A DNA stretch of 64,000 nucleotides from Lachnospiraceae bacterium MD308 (GTDB taxonomy: Bacteria; Bacillota; Clostridia; Lachnospirales; Lachnospiraceae), in assembly GCA_010206225.2 (NCBI GenBank), contig VIQU02000011.1, positions 1 through 64,000 of the forward strand, given 5' to 3'. A program made the position numbers and the translations under genes. Below, piece after piece: positions 33,108 to 43,530 of the stretch (its first letter is position 1; the number at the start of each line of letters is the position of its first letter). The notes beneath the pieces were generated by a model. It had not been told where the DNA came from. It saw only the letters and a program-made list of their open reading frames with translations, and searched no databases.

Positions 33108-34118
33108 GTGAAGGCCAGTATAAAACAGATAAGCCAGATGACAGGTTTTTCTCCTGCGACTGTATCGAACGCTTTAAACCGTAAGAGAGGTGTTAACAGA
33201 GAAACATCGGAAAAGATATTCAGGACAGCAGAGGAACTTGGTTATCAGCCGGAGAAGGTGATTACAAAGATTAAGTTTGTTACGTACCGGAAAAACGGTC
33301 TGATCATAGATAACAACCAGTTCTTCCCGTCGATGATAGAAGGTGTGGAAAGACAGGCGAAGGATCTGGGGTATGAGACGATCTTCAGCCGTCTGGATTA
33401 TGAAGATGACAGCTTTGAAGACAGGCTTAAGGAAGTTTTAGAAGATACAAGCTCGCTCATGATTCTTCTGGGAGCTGAGATGCTGGAGGAAGATTATCTT
33501 CTTTTCAAAGGTTACAAAGGGCATATCGTGCTTCTTGACGGATGGTCCGAGGATATGGGATTTGACGCGGTGATGATCAACAATACAGATTCCGTGTGTC
33601 ACGCTATGGAGTATCTGGTGGAAAAGGGGCACAAAGAGATCGGGTATCTCAGGGGAAACTACCGGATAAAAGCGTTCCGCTACAGAGAATATGGATATAT
33701 ACGGGTGCTTGAAAAGCACGGCCTTCCGATTCGGGAGGAATATCAGGTTACGATAGGCACGCAGCTTGAAAGCGCATATGAGGACATGAAAAGATACTTA
33801 GAGAGCAGCCCGAAGCTGGCGACAGCATATTTTGCGGATAATGATATTATAGCGATCGGAGCAATGCGGGCTTTGCAGGAGAAGGGCGTTCGTATTCCGG
33901 AGGATGTATCCATCATCGGGTTTGATGATATTCCGTTTAGCGTAGTACCTCATCCGGAGCTTACTACAATTCATGTGTTCAAACAGGATATGGGAGAGAC
34001 GGCAGTAAGAAGGGCTTTGGATTATATCAGATATCCGGGCAGACGGGAAAAGATGAAAATCCAGATTTGCACAAAGTTCATAGAACGGGGCAGTGTAAAG
34101 AATCTAAATATAGATTAG
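33108..34118 (+). CDS. LacI-family regulator (copy 2), likely local repressor of the sugar operon
   Basis: A 336-residue LacI protein starting at GTG 33108 with AGGCGGTG upstream. It has the helix-turn-helix ISQMTGFSPATVSNALNRKR and a full sugar-binding core ending ERGSVKNLNID. The palindromes 30-230 bp upstream and the position as first gene before the isomerase, transketolase and ABC genes make it the probable regulator of that locus, responding to its sugar or a phosphorylated intermediate. Confidence 0.93.
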   Translation: MKASIKQISQMTGFSPATVSNALNRKRGVNRETSEKIFRTAEELGYQPEKVITKIKFVTYRKNGLIIDNNQFFPSMIEGVERQAKDLGYETIFSRLDYEDDSFEDRLKEVLEDTSSLMILLGAEMLEEDYLLFKGYKGHIVLLDGWSEDMGFDAVMINNTDSVCHAMEYLVEKGHKEIGYLRGNYRIKAFRYREYGYIRVLEKHGLPIREEYQVTIGTQLESAYEDMKRYLESSPKLATAYFADNDIIAIGAMRALQEKGVRIPEDVSIIGFDDIPFSVVPHPELTTIHVFKQDMGETAVRRALDYIRYPGRREKMKIQICTKFIERGSVKNLNID

Positions 34119-34165
34119 CACGTCGGATGACGCGCGGCTGGTAAACAAAAAAGGAGGAAGAAAGA

Positions 34166-35566
34166 ATGGCAACTATCAAACTGGGTTATGCACCGACAAG
34201 AAGAAGTATCTTCAGTGCGCCGGATGCGATTAAGTACAGAGGACTTACGGCCGACAGGCTCAGAGAACTTGGAATCAACTTTGTTGATATTGATGATATC
34301 AATGAAGAAGGGCTTTTGTACGATGACAATGATATGAAGAAGATTGCGGCTAAATTCAAAGCAGAAAGGATCGACGGATTGTTCTTGCCTCACTGTAATT
34401 TTGGTACAGAGTATCTGTGTGCAAGACTGGCGAAGGAACTGGATGTACCGGTGCTTTTGTGGGGACCGCTGGACGAGAGGCCTGAAGCGGACGGAACGAG
34501 ACTTAGAGATACGCAATGCGGATTGTTTGCTACTGGAAAGGTACTCAGAAGATTTCAGGTTCCATTTACATATATGACGAACTGCAGATTGAATGATCCG
34601 GTATTTGAGAGAGGTTTAAGAGATTTTCTTGCAGTATGCAATGTAGTAAAAACCTTTAAGAATATTCGTATCTTACAGATTTCTACAAGACCATTTGATT
34701 TCTGGACGACCATGTGCAATGAGGGAGAGCTTCTTGAGAAATTCAATATTCAGCTTTCGCCGATTCCGATGACGGAGCTTACGGAAGAGATGAAGGAAGT
34801 GAAGGAAGAAGGAAAGAAGCTTGCGGATATGATTGCATACATCAATGAAAATATGGATGTGAAGATTAAGGATCATGAAGTGGAAAATGTAGCGGCTCTG
34901 GCAGTAGCTATGGAGCAGCTGGTAGAGAAGTATGGCTGCAAGGCGGCGGCAATCCAGTGCTGGAATGCGCTTCAGACAGAGATCGGCATCATGCCATGCG
35001 CAGCCAACGCCATTTTAAATGAAAAGGGAATCCCGGTAGTCTGTGAGACAGATATTCATGGCGCCATCACAGCGCTCATGGTAGAGGCGGCAGGAATGGA
35101 CGAGACGAGAGGCTTTTTTGCAGACTGGACGATCCGTCATCCAGATATTGAGAACGGAGAGCTCTTGCAGCATTGCGGACCGTGGCCGATCTCTGTTGCA
35201 CAGGAGAAGCCGCAGCTTACTTATCCGCTGGCGTTCGACCATCCGGGCAGCCTGACAGCAGAAGCAAAGCACGGCGATGTAACGCTTTGCCGCTTTGACG
35301 GGGATAACGGCGAGTATTCCCTTCTTCTTGGAAATGCAAAGGGTGTGGACGGACCGAAGGGCATGGGAACCTACCTCTGGGTAGAGGTTGAGAACATCAA
35401 GCGCCTTGAGGCGAAGATCGTGGAGGGACCGTATATTCACCACTGCGTAGGTATCCATAAGGATGTAGTGCCGGTATTATACGAGGCGTGCAAATATATC
35501 GGCATTAAGCCGGACCTGTATGACCCGGTTGAAGAAGACGTAAAAGCATATCTAAGAGGAGAATGA
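34166..35566 (+). CDS. L-fucose/L-arabinose isomerase-family protein
   Basis: A 466-residue protein of the FucI/AraA-like superfamily with the C-terminal fucose-isomerase domain. It probably interconverts an aldose and a ketose using Mn2+. Features include KLGYAPTRRSIFSAPDAIKY at the start, AAIQCWNALQTEIGIMPCAA, VVCETDIHGAIT (Glu and Asp as likely metal ligands) and a His-rich segment YIHHCVGIHKDVVPV near the end. At 466 aa it is shorter than E. coli FucI (about 590), as is usual for this uncharacterised subgroup. AAGGAGGAAG is the ribosome binding site. It is the first enzyme gene of the sugar operon, 3 nt before the transketolase gene. Confidence 0.85.
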   Translation: MATIKLGYAPTRRSIFSAPDAIKYRGLTADRLRELGINFVDIDDINEEGLLYDDNDMKKIAAKFKAERIDGLFLPHCNFGTEYLCARLAKELDVPVLLWGPLDERPEADGTRLRDTQCGLFATGKVLRRFQVPFTYMTNCRLNDPVFERGLRDFLAVCNVVKTFKNIRILQISTRPFDFWTTMCNEGELLEKFNIQLSPIPMTELTEEMKEVKEEGKKLADMIAYINENMDVKIKDHEVENVAALAVAMEQLVEKYGCKAAAIQCWNALQTEIGIMPCAANAILNEKGIPVVCETDIHGAITALMVEAAGMDETRGFFADWTIRHPDIENGELLQHCGPWPISVAQEKPQLTYPLAFDHPGSLTAEAKHGDVTLCRFDGDNGEYSLLLGNAKGVDGPKGMGTYLWVEVENIKRLEAKIVEGPYIHHCVGIHKDVVPVLYEACKYIGIKPDLYDPVEEDVKAYLRGE

Positions 35567-35569
35567 TCT

Positions 35570-36403
35570 ATGGAAAATTTAAAAGCGTTAGCTTATGAGT
35601 TACGAGAGAATGTCATTGACATGATCGTAGAAGGCAAAGCCGGACATATCGGCGGTGACATGAGTGTTATGGAAATCCTGACAGAGATTTACTTTGACCA
35701 GATGAATATCAGTCCTGAGAATATGGATGATTCTGACAGAGATAAATTCATCATGAGCAAGGGGCATTCTGTGGAGGCATATTATGCGGTTCTGGCGGCA
35801 AAGGGATTCTTTGATATCAAGGATGTGATCGCGCAGTTCAGCAAGTTCGGCTCCAAATTTATCGGACATCCGAATAATAAGCTGCCGGGTATCGAGATGA
35901 ACTCCGGTTCCTTAGGGCACGGACTTCCGGTAAGCGTCGGCATGGCTCTTGCGGGCAAGATGGATAACAAGGATTATAGAGTGTACACCGTCATGGGTGA
36001 CGGCGAGATCGCGGAAGGCTCTGTATGGGAAGGCGCGATGGCGGCAAGCCATTATAAGCTTGACAATCTCTGTGCGGTAGTAGACAGGAACCGCTTACAG
36101 ATCTCCGGTAATACGGAAGATGTGATGGCGCACGATGACCTTCACGAGAGATGGAGTTCTTTCGGGTGGAACGTGATCGACGTTGCAGACGGCAATGATA
36201 TAGACCAGCTAAAAAAAGCATTTGATACAGCAAAGGAAGTAAAGGGTAAACCAACAGTATTGATTGCGAATACGGTGAAAGGAAAAGGCTCTTCCATTAT
36301 GGAGAACAAAGCGAACTGGCACCATAAGGTTCCGAATGCAGAGGAACTTGAGCAGATAAGGAAAGACCTTGCAGAGAGGAAGGAGGAGGCGCTTCATGGC
36401 TAA
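35570..36403 (+). CDS. Transketolase, N-terminal (TPP pyrophosphate-binding) subunit
   Basis: A 277-residue protein covering the first third of a normal transketolase. It carries the diphosphate-binding GDGEIAEGSVWEGAM and the metal-binding Asn in VVDRNRLQISG, plus GHSVEAYYAVLAAKGFF and GSLGHGLPVSVGMA. It has to pair with the C-terminal subunit encoded next (8-nt overlap). Split transketolases occur in primary metabolism of some bacteria and in dedicated sugar pathways; being inside this sugar operon argues for the latter. Confidence 0.92.
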   Translation: MENLKALAYELRENVIDMIVEGKAGHIGGDMSVMEILTEIYFDQMNISPENMDDSDRDKFIMSKGHSVEAYYAVLAAKGFFDIKDVIAQFSKFGSKFIGHPNNKLPGIEMNSGSLGHGLPVSVGMALAGKMDNKDYRVYTVMGDGEIAEGSVWEGAMAASHYKLDNLCAVVDRNRLQISGNTEDVMAHDDLHERWSSFGWNVIDVADGNDIDQLKKAFDTAKEVKGKPTVLIANTVKGKGSSIMENKANWHHKVPNAEELEQIRKDLAERKEEALHG

Positions 36404-37328
36404 GATTGCAAATAAACAGGTGATATGTGACATACTGGTAGAAGCAGGGAAAAAAGATAAGGATATCGTAGCGCTGTGCAGCGATTCCAGAGGAAGTGCA
36501 TCCTTCACGGGATTTGCCAATGAGCTGCCCGAGCAGTTCGTAGAGACGGGAATTGCAGAGCAGAATCTGGTAAGTATCTCTGCGGGACTTGCAAAGTGCG
36601 GGAAAAAGCCCTATGCAGCATCTCCGGCATGCTTTCTTTCTACAAGAAGCTACGAGCAGTGCAAGGTTGATGTGGCCTATTCCAACACCAATGTTAAGCT
36701 TGTAGGAATCAGCGGCGGCGTAAGCTATGGGGCATTAGGCATGAGTCATCATTCTGCACAGGATATTGCGGCGATGTCTGCGGTTCCGAACATGAGAGTG
36801 TACATCCCAAGTGACCATTTCCAGACAGAATGTCTGATGAAAGCTTTGATTGAGGATGACAAGCCTGCATATATCCGGGTAGGAAGAAATGCGGTTGATG
36901 ATGTGTATGAGGAGGGTAATGTACCCTTTGAGATGGATAAGGCAACGGTGATCTGCGAGGGCACAGATGTAGCTATTATCGCCTGTGGGGAAATGGTAAA
37001 GCCGGCGAAGGATGCGGCGGAGCTTTTAAAAGCTGAAGGGATCAGCGCAGGCGTTGTAGATATGTATTGCGTGAAGCCTCTTGATACAGAAGCTATCGTA
37101 AAAGCGGCAACAGGAGCGAAGGCGGTTGTTACAGTAGAAGAGCACGCTCCTTTCGGAGGGCTTGGCTCTATGGTAAGCCAGGTAGTAGGAAGTGAGTGCC
37201 CGAGGAAGGTTATCAATATCGCGCTTCCGGATGCGCCAGTCATCACCGGAACCTCAAAAGAAGTGTTTGATCACTATAAGATGAACGCTGAAGGAATTGC
37301 GGCGAAGGCAAAAGAGGCATTAAAGTAA
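36396..37328 (+). CDS. Transketolase, C-terminal (pyrimidine-binding) subunit
   Basis: A 310-residue partner of the preceding subunit. The ATG at 36396 follows AGGAGG inside the end of the previous gene. It has the pyrimidine-domain segments FVETGIAEQNLVSISAGLAK (with the cofactor-activating Glu) and SYGALGMSHHSAQDIAAMS, then the regulatory C-terminal domain (GAKAVVTVEEHAPFGGLGSM). Together the two make a complete transketolase that transfers a two-carbon ketol unit between sugar phosphates. Confidence 0.92.
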   Translation: MAKIANKQVICDILVEAGKKDKDIVALCSDSRGSASFTGFANELPEQFVETGIAEQNLVSISAGLAKCGKKPYAASPACFLSTRSYEQCKVDVAYSNTNVKLVGISGGVSYGALGMSHHSAQDIAAMSAVPNMRVYIPSDHFQTECLMKALIEDDKPAYIRVGRNAVDDVYEEGNVPFEMDKATVICEGTDVAIIACGEMVKPAKDAAELLKAEGISAGVVDMYCVKPLDTEAIVKAATGAKAVVTVEEHAPFGGLGSMVSQVVGSECPRKVINIALPDAPVITGTSKEVFDHYKMNAEGIAAKAKEALK

Positions 37329-37394
37329 AAGACAGAAAAATAAATGATATTGGCAGGGAGAACCTGTTGATATAGAACAATTTAATACTTATAA

Positions 37395-38471
<1,077 letters not shown>

Positions 38472-38546
38472 TTTCAGTGAAATAAGCAGGTAAAATTATC
38501 ACGGGGAGGCGCTGGTCAGGCGCTTCCTCACATACCATAGTATGCA

Positions 38547-38573
38547 AGAAAGGCTGCCGGTGGCAGGCTTTCT
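38547..38573 (+). terminator. Stem-loop after the binding-protein gene, probable mRNA-stabilising hairpin
   Basis: AGAAAGGCTGCC (38547-38558) pairs with GGCAGGCTTTCT (38562-38573) apart from one mismatch. A second GC-rich hairpin precedes it (about 38503-38529). Neither has a T-run. Hairpins behind binding-protein genes commonly stabilise that part of the message so that the binding protein is made in excess of the membrane subunits. Confidence 0.5.
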
Positions 38574-38673
38574 GTATGATAAGGGTAACTCTTTATGCAA
38601 ATAGGTATTAATAATCTGGAAATAAGTATCCGGGGAAGGGTATTTAAATATAAGAGAAATAAAGGAGGCTGCT

Positions 38674-39327
38674 ATGAAAAGACGTGTAATAGCTCTTGGA
38701 CTTACGCTTGCGCTTGCGGCATCAACGATGCTTACGGGCTGCGGAATCGTTAAAGTCGTAAAAATCGGAGAAGAAGGTAAGTATACCGGAAATGTTGAAT
38801 TTAATGCGGGAGATGATGTTGCTGCCATTTGGGAGGCTTCCGCACTGCCAGAGATGAACGAAACGGCAGTTGATCTGACGGAATTCCTCACTCAGTCAAA
38901 TGGAGATCTGATAACGCTGGCAGATGAGTATGGAAAATATTCAATGGGAGATTCCGGAGAGCTGAGCTACGTGGTAAAGGGAACCGGAACTGTGGAGGAA
39001 ATAAATACAGATTCTCAGGCAGGATTTATGACGGTGAAGCTTGACGGTTATACTGGCTCAGAAGCGGTAAAGATTCAGATTGGGCCTGTATACAAAGGTT
39101 CATCTATCCGTGACAGCTTAAGTTTTATCAAGTTCGGCGATTATAAAAATCAGGAGGAATGGGCTGCGGTATCCCAGAGTATCAATAAGGTAGTTGCAGA
39201 TGATGTAGTCGGACCAGCTGATCCGTCATCCTTACAGGGAAAGACCATTTCATTTGTGGGAGCATTTACAGTATCTTCCGGAAGTACGGACGTACTTATC
39301 ACACCGGTTGTACTGGAAGCAAAGTAG
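38674..39327 (+). CDS. DUF2291-like lipoprotein associated with sugar ABC importers
   Basis: A 217-residue lipoprotein with a signal peptide and lipobox LTGC (Cys about 23), followed by a beta-rich domain (YTGNVEFNAGDDVAAIWEAS; LSYVVKGTGTVEEIN; VKIQIGPVYKGSSIRDSLSF). The pattern fits DUF2291, a family repeatedly found inside RbsABC-type operons for unusual sugars, of unknown biochemical role; an accessory to the binding protein is plausible. AAAGGAGG precedes the ATG. Confidence 0.75.
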   Translation: MKRRVIALGLTLALAASTMLTGCGIVKVVKIGEEGKYTGNVEFNAGDDVAAIWEASALPEMNETAVDLTEFLTQSNGDLITLADEYGKYSMGDSGELSYVVKGTGTVEEINTDSQAGFMTVKLDGYTGSEAVKIQIGPVYKGSSIRDSLSFIKFGDYKNQEEWAAVSQSINKVVADDVVGPADPSSLQGKTISFVGAFTVSSGSTDVLITPVVLEAK

Positions 39328-39358
39328 GACTGCAAAAACAAAAAGGAGATATTAGACT

Positions 39359-40897
39359 ATGGGTGAAGGATATAAGTGCAGGGAGGATGTATTTCTCCAT
39401 GCTGAAAAGATAAGTAAGATCTATCCCGGTACGAAAGCTCTCGATGAAGTATCCTTTGATCTGCTTAAAGGTAAGGTTAATGTATTGATCGGGGAGAACG
39501 GCGCCGGAAAATCGACCCTGATGAAGATGATTGCCGGAATCGAACAGCCGAATGAAGGCAAGATGTATATCGGAGAGCAGGAAGTGTTCTTTAAGAATAC
39601 AACTGAGGCGAGAAAACATGGGATTGGAATTATTCATCAGGAATTAAGTCTGTTCCCTAATATGAATGTGTATCAAAATATTTACATGAACAAAGAAAAA
39701 ACAAAGGGAAAATTTGCGCTGGATAATAAGCAGCACATAGAAGGAGCAAAAGCCGTTCTTGAAAGGTTGGAGCATCCGCTTGATCTGAATCAAAAGGTAG
39801 GAGAGCTTCGTGTAGGACAGCAACAGATGATTGAGATCGCAAGAAATCTTGTGGAGGATGATTTGAAGGTGCTGATCATGGATGAGCCGACTTCCTCCTT
39901 AAGCCAGCAGGAGGTTAAGGTTCTCTTTAAGATCATGAGAGAGCTTACGGCGGCAGGAATCTCCATTGTATATATTTCTCACAGACTGGAAGAGATCATG
40001 GAGATCGGAGATCATGTTACCATTCTCCGTGACGGCAAATATGTTGCGGACTCTGATGTGAAGGATATTGATGTTCCGTGGATCGTGCATCAGATGACAG
40101 GCGGCGCCAAGTCTTACCCGAAGAGAGACAGGGAAGTGGACTGGTCTAAGGTGGAAAATGTGCTGGAGGTCAAGGATTTATGCCTTCCAAAGGCGGGAGG
40201 CGGATATCTGGTGGATCATCTTAACTTTGAACTGAAGAAGGGCGAGGTTCTAGGAATCTATGGTCTTATGGGAGCGGGCAGAAGCGAAGTGTTCGAATGT
40301 CTCATGGGCTTGCATCCGGAGCATACCGGAAAGATCACCATGGAAGGGAAAGAGATTAATATCAAGTCGATCAAACAGCAGATCGATAATGGTTTTGCCC
40401 TGATACCGGAGGATCGTCAGGCACAGGGGCTGGTGCAGACTCTGGACATTGAGAAGAACTGTTCATTGTCGGCGCTCACAAGATATAAAAAGGGTCCGTT
40501 CCTTGACTCTAAGCTGGAAGGCGAGAAGGTAGACGGGCAGATTAAAGACATACATATTAAAGTAGCAGACAAGACACTTCCGATTCTTTCCTTATCAGGC
40601 GGTAATCAGCAGAAAGTAGTTATCGGAAAAGGCATACTTACAACGCCGAAGATCCTGCTTATGGATGAGCCGAGCCGCGGTATTGATATCGGCGCTAAGA
40701 CAGAAGTGTTTGATATCATCAACAAATATGCGGAGGAAGGGCTTTCGATCATCGTTATTTCTTCTGAGCTGCAGGAGATCGTGGCCATCGCAGACCGCGT
40801 GATCGTATTGTCAAACGGCTTAAAGACCGGCGAATTCTTCGGCGATGAGATTGAGCAGGATACACTGGTACTGGCATCTTATAAAGGCCATCATTAA
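39359..40897 (+). CDS. Sugar ABC importer, duplicated ATPase (RbsA/MglA-like)
   Basis: A 512-residue ATPase with two tandem ABC domains. N-terminal domain: Walker A GENGAGKST, signature LRVGQQQMIEIARNL, Walker B VLIMDEPTSSLS. C-terminal domain: GLMGAGRSE (degenerate Walker A), LSGGNQQKVVIGKGI, ILLMDEPSRGIDIG. This arrangement is diagnostic of the carbohydrate uptake transporter-2 family. It powers uptake with the permease that follows. Confidence 0.94.
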   Translation: MGEGYKCREDVFLHAEKISKIYPGTKALDEVSFDLLKGKVNVLIGENGAGKSTLMKMIAGIEQPNEGKMYIGEQEVFFKNTTEARKHGIGIIHQELSLFPNMNVYQNIYMNKEKTKGKFALDNKQHIEGAKAVLERLEHPLDLNQKVGELRVGQQQMIEIARNLVEDDLKVLIMDEPTSSLSQQEVKVLFKIMRELTAAGISIVYISHRLEEIMEIGDHVTILRDGKYVADSDVKDIDVPWIVHQMTGGAKSYPKRDREVDWSKVENVLEVKDLCLPKAGGGYLVDHLNFELKKGEVLGIYGLMGAGRSEVFECLMGLHPEHTGKITMEGKEINIKSIKQQIDNGFALIPEDRQAQGLVQTLDIEKNCSLSALTRYKKGPFLDSKLEGEKVDGQIKDIHIKVADKTLPILSLSGGNQQKVVIGKGILTTPKILLMDEPSRGIDIGAKTEVFDIINKYAEEGLSIIVISSELQEIVAIADRVIVLSNGLKTGEFFGDEIEQDTLVLASYKGHH

Positions 40898-40921
40898 TAG
40901 AATAAGAAGGAGAGTTAAATT

Positions 40922-41974
40922 ATGGCAGCGAAACAAAATTCTGGAAATAACAAATTAGCGATGACCATATTAAAGGGTCGTACGTTTATCGTGTTGATCA
41001 TTCTGCTTATTTTCTTCAGTATTACAGCAGATAACTTTATGAGCGCAGGGGCGCTCCTTACGGTAGCAAAGCACGTTGCGCTTTATGGAATCCTTGCGAT
41101 CGGTATGACTTATGTTATCATTACAGGCGGTATCGACCTTTCCGTAGGTTCGGTAGCCGGTCTTGCGGGTATGATCGCAGGCGGTCTGATACAGGAGGGT
41201 ATGACACTTAAGATGTTCGGGGTGACTTTGTATTTCAGCGTGCCGATGATCGTGTTGATCACGGTTCTTTTAGGAGCGCTGATGGGTATGATCAATGGTA
41301 TCGTTATCACGAAGTTTAATGTAGCGCCGTTTATCGCAACGCTGGGTACGATGTATATCTGGCGCGGGTTTGCAAATATCCGTTCCAACGGTGCTACTTT
41401 CTCAGAACTTGCAGGAAGTGAAGGACTTGGAAATACGGGTTTTGAAGTATTTGGACGTAACCTTGCAGGAACGGCTATTCCCTGCGGTGTACTGATCCTT
41501 GCGATCATCGCTGTAGTGGCAGGTCTTGTTCTTAAGAAAACACCGTTTGGATGGCACGTGCTTTCCATCGGCGGTAATGAGAAAGCATCCAAGCTTTCTG
41601 GTATTAAGGTTGACAAAGTAAAAATCTGGGTATATGCATTTTCTGGATTCTGCTCTGCGGTTGTAGGTATCATCGCAACCTCACAGCTCGTATCCGCAAC
41701 GCCAAAGACTGGTGAGTCATGGGAAATGAACGCTATCGCGGCATCCGTACTTGGGGGAACGTCTATGGCAGGCGGTGTTGGAACCATTGGTGGAACCATC
41801 GTCGGCGCGTTTGTAATCGGCGTAATCAATGACGGTATGACAATGTGCGGTGTAACGGAATTCTGGCAGAAAATTATCAGAGGTCTTGTAATTATTATTG
41901 CGGTAATTATTGATCAGGTGCAGAGAAATCTGCAGGCAAAGATGGCATTGCAGGCACGTAACGAGAATAAATAA
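40922..41974 (+). CDS. Sugar ABC importer, permease (RbsC-like)
   Basis: A 350-residue membrane permease of the ribose/xylose type with eight to ten helices. ILAIGMTYVIITGGIDLSVG and the ATPase-contact loop GGNEKASKLSGIKVDKVKIW are the family's signature regions, as is ASVLGGTSMAGGVGTIGGTI. It lies 24 nt after the ATPase gene with AAGGAGAG as ribosome binding site. A large palindrome follows it. Confidence 0.94.
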   Translation: MAAKQNSGNNKLAMTILKGRTFIVLIILLIFFSITADNFMSAGALLTVAKHVALYGILAIGMTYVIITGGIDLSVGSVAGLAGMIAGGLIQEGMTLKMFGVTLYFSVPMIVLITVLLGALMGMINGIVITKFNVAPFIATLGTMYIWRGFANIRSNGATFSELAGSEGLGNTGFEVFGRNLAGTAIPCGVLILAIIAVVAGLVLKKTPFGWHVLSIGGNEKASKLSGIKVDKVKIWVYAFSGFCSAVVGIIATSQLVSATPKTGESWEMNAIAASVLGGTSMAGGVGTIGGTIVGAFVIGVINDGMTMCGVTEFWQKIIRGLVIIIAVIIDQVQRNLQAKMALQARNENK

Positions 41975-41984
41975 GGTTTGTGAG

Positions 41985-42123
41985 CAGCCCGGTCAGATTG
42001 ATATTCCTGCGGAATCACGCTTTCGCTTGGAAAAAACGCAGCAAATATCTAGCTCGAAAGAACCATACCAAGAGCTGGCGTTTTTTACGGGATTCCTTTA
42101 GGAACATCAGTCTGTCCGGGCTG
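41985..42123. repeat. 139-bp nested palindromic element between rbsC-like and rbsD-like genes
   Basis: Outer arms of about 32 nt (41985-42016 and 42091-42123) are imperfect reverse complements (CAGCCCGGTCAGATTGAT against ATCAGTCTGTCCGGGCTG, plus an inner ATTCCTGCGGAATC/GATTCCTTTAGGAA part). Nested inside, AAAAAACGC (42031-42039) pairs with GCGTTTTTT (42078-42086) and AGCTC (42051-42055) with GAGCT (42072-42076). As RNA this is a very long cruciform-like hairpin in the middle of the operon. It could be a partial terminator, an RNase processing site or a miniature inverted-repeat element. Confidence 0.7.
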
Positions 42124-42208
42124 TGACATAGTTTGTGGATTTTAGTGAGTTGCGTTTGTTGGAGATGCTGTTTTATGCTTGGTGGATTTTGGAAAGGATG
42201 TGTGTTTG

Positions 42209-42604
42209 ATGAAGAAGAGAGGAATTATTAATGCGCAGCTTGCGGGATTGATCGCGGGGCTGGGTCATAAGGATTTGTTTATGATTGCGGATGGTGGGAT
42301 GCCGGTTCCGAAGGGAGTTGAGATTGTGGATCTGGCGCTTTGCGGAGGAGTCCCTACCTTTAGACAGGTGATGGATGCGGTTCTTGACGAGGCGCAGGTA
42401 GAAAGATATACTTTAGCTGAGGAGATTGTGGAGAATAATCCGGAACTTTTTGCCTATATCAAGGAGAAGCTTGCCGGGACGGACTCCCGGATGATTTCCC
42501 ATGAGAAGCTTAAGGAGGAGTCAAAGAAGCTTAAGTTTGTGATTCGTACGGGAGAGTTTACGCCGTATCCGAATATCATGCTGCAAGCTGGGGTTGCTTT
42601 TTAA
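42209..42604 (+). CDS. RbsD/FucU-family sugar pyranase/mutarotase
   Basis: A 131-residue protein that catalyses interconversion of sugar ring or anomeric forms. The ATG at 42209 follows GGAAAGGATG. It has the family motifs KRGIINAQLAGLIAGLGHKD, MIADGGMPVPKGVEIVDLAL and the C-terminal FVIRTGEFTPYPNIML with the active-site Tyr/Asn. RbsD acts on ribose and FucU on fucose; the present substrate is presumably the same sugar as for the rest of the operon. Confidence 0.9.
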   Translation: MKKRGIINAQLAGLIAGLGHKDLFMIADGGMPVPKGVEIVDLALCGGVPTFRQVMDAVLDEAQVERYTLAEEIVENNPELFAYIKEKLAGTDSRMISHEKLKEESKKLKFVIRTGEFTPYPNIMLQAGVAF

Positions 42605-42624
42605 GCGCAAGGAGGTTGATTAAT

Positions 42625-43509
42625 ATGAAGGTTTTGAATTTTGGTTCTTTGAATTTGGATTATGTGTATTCCGTGGATCATATGGTGATGCCGGGCGAGA
42701 CGCTTGCCTCCTCGGGGATGCATGTTTTTTGCGGCGGTAAGGGACTGAACCAGTCAATTGCTCTTGCCAAGGCGGGAGTGAATGTCTATCATGCCGGGAT
42801 GATCGGCGAGGAGGGCGGTGTTCTCCTTGAAGCCTGTAAGGAAGGCGGCGTAAACGCTGATTATATCAGGATTGTTTCTGAAAAATCCGGTCATACGATT
42901 ATTCAGGTGGACAAGGATGGACAGAACTGCATTCTTTTGTACGGAGGTGCCAACAGGAGTATCACGAAGGATTTTGTAGATGAGGTGCTTAGAAATTTTG
43001 AGAAGGGAGATATCCTCCTTCTGCAGAATGAAATAAATCTCCTTGACTATATTATCGATCAAGCATATGAGAGAGGGATGATGATCATTTTAAATCCATC
43101 TCCTTATGACGGCGCACTTGAAGCCTGCAATTTTGGGAAGATTTCCATGTTTCTGTTAAATGAGATCGAAGGCGGCCAAGTGACGGGAGAAAAGGAGACA
43201 GATAAGATTCTTGAGAAACTAAAAGAGCTGTATCCGAAGGCAAAGGTGGTGCTGACACTTGGCGGCGACGGTTCCGTATATCAGTATCAGGAAGAACAGT
43301 ACCGTCAGGGAATTTACAAAGTAAAGGCGGTGGATACGACGGCGGCAGGGGATACATTTACAGGCTATTTTATTTCTTCTGTCATTGATGGAATGTCTGT
43401 GCCGGAAGGACTGGCATTAGCGGCAAAAGCATCTGCTATCGCGGTTTCGAGAGAAGGGGCGACAGCGTCTATTCCTCTTAAGGATGAGGTGCTTCAGGCA
43501 GAGTTGTAG
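42625..43509 (+). CDS. PfkB/ribokinase-family carbohydrate kinase
   Basis: A 294-residue sugar kinase. The ATG at 42625 lies 9 nt after AAGGAGG. N-terminal substrate part: HVFCGGKGLNQSIALAKAGV (Gly-Gly motif). C-terminal ATP/anion-hole motif: VDTTAAGDTFTGYFISSV with the catalytic Asp (usual DTxGAGD has A for G here: DTTAAGD). It phosphorylates a free sugar or ketose; with a second kinase directly downstream, the two may act on different steps or substrates. Confidence 0.92.
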   Translation: MKVLNFGSLNLDYVYSVDHMVMPGETLASSGMHVFCGGKGLNQSIALAKAGVNVYHAGMIGEEGGVLLEACKEGGVNADYIRIVSEKSGHTIIQVDKDGQNCILLYGGANRSITKDFVDEVLRNFEKGDILLLQNEINLLDYIIDQAYERGMMIILNPSPYDGALEACNFGKISMFLLNEIEGGQVTGEKETDKILEKLKELYPKAKVVLTLGGDGSVYQYQEEQYRQGIYKVKAVDTTAAGDTFTGYFISSVIDGMSVPEGLALAAKASAIAVSREGATASIPLKDEVLQAEL

Positions 43510-43530
43510 AGAGAATAAAGGAGTTTGATG

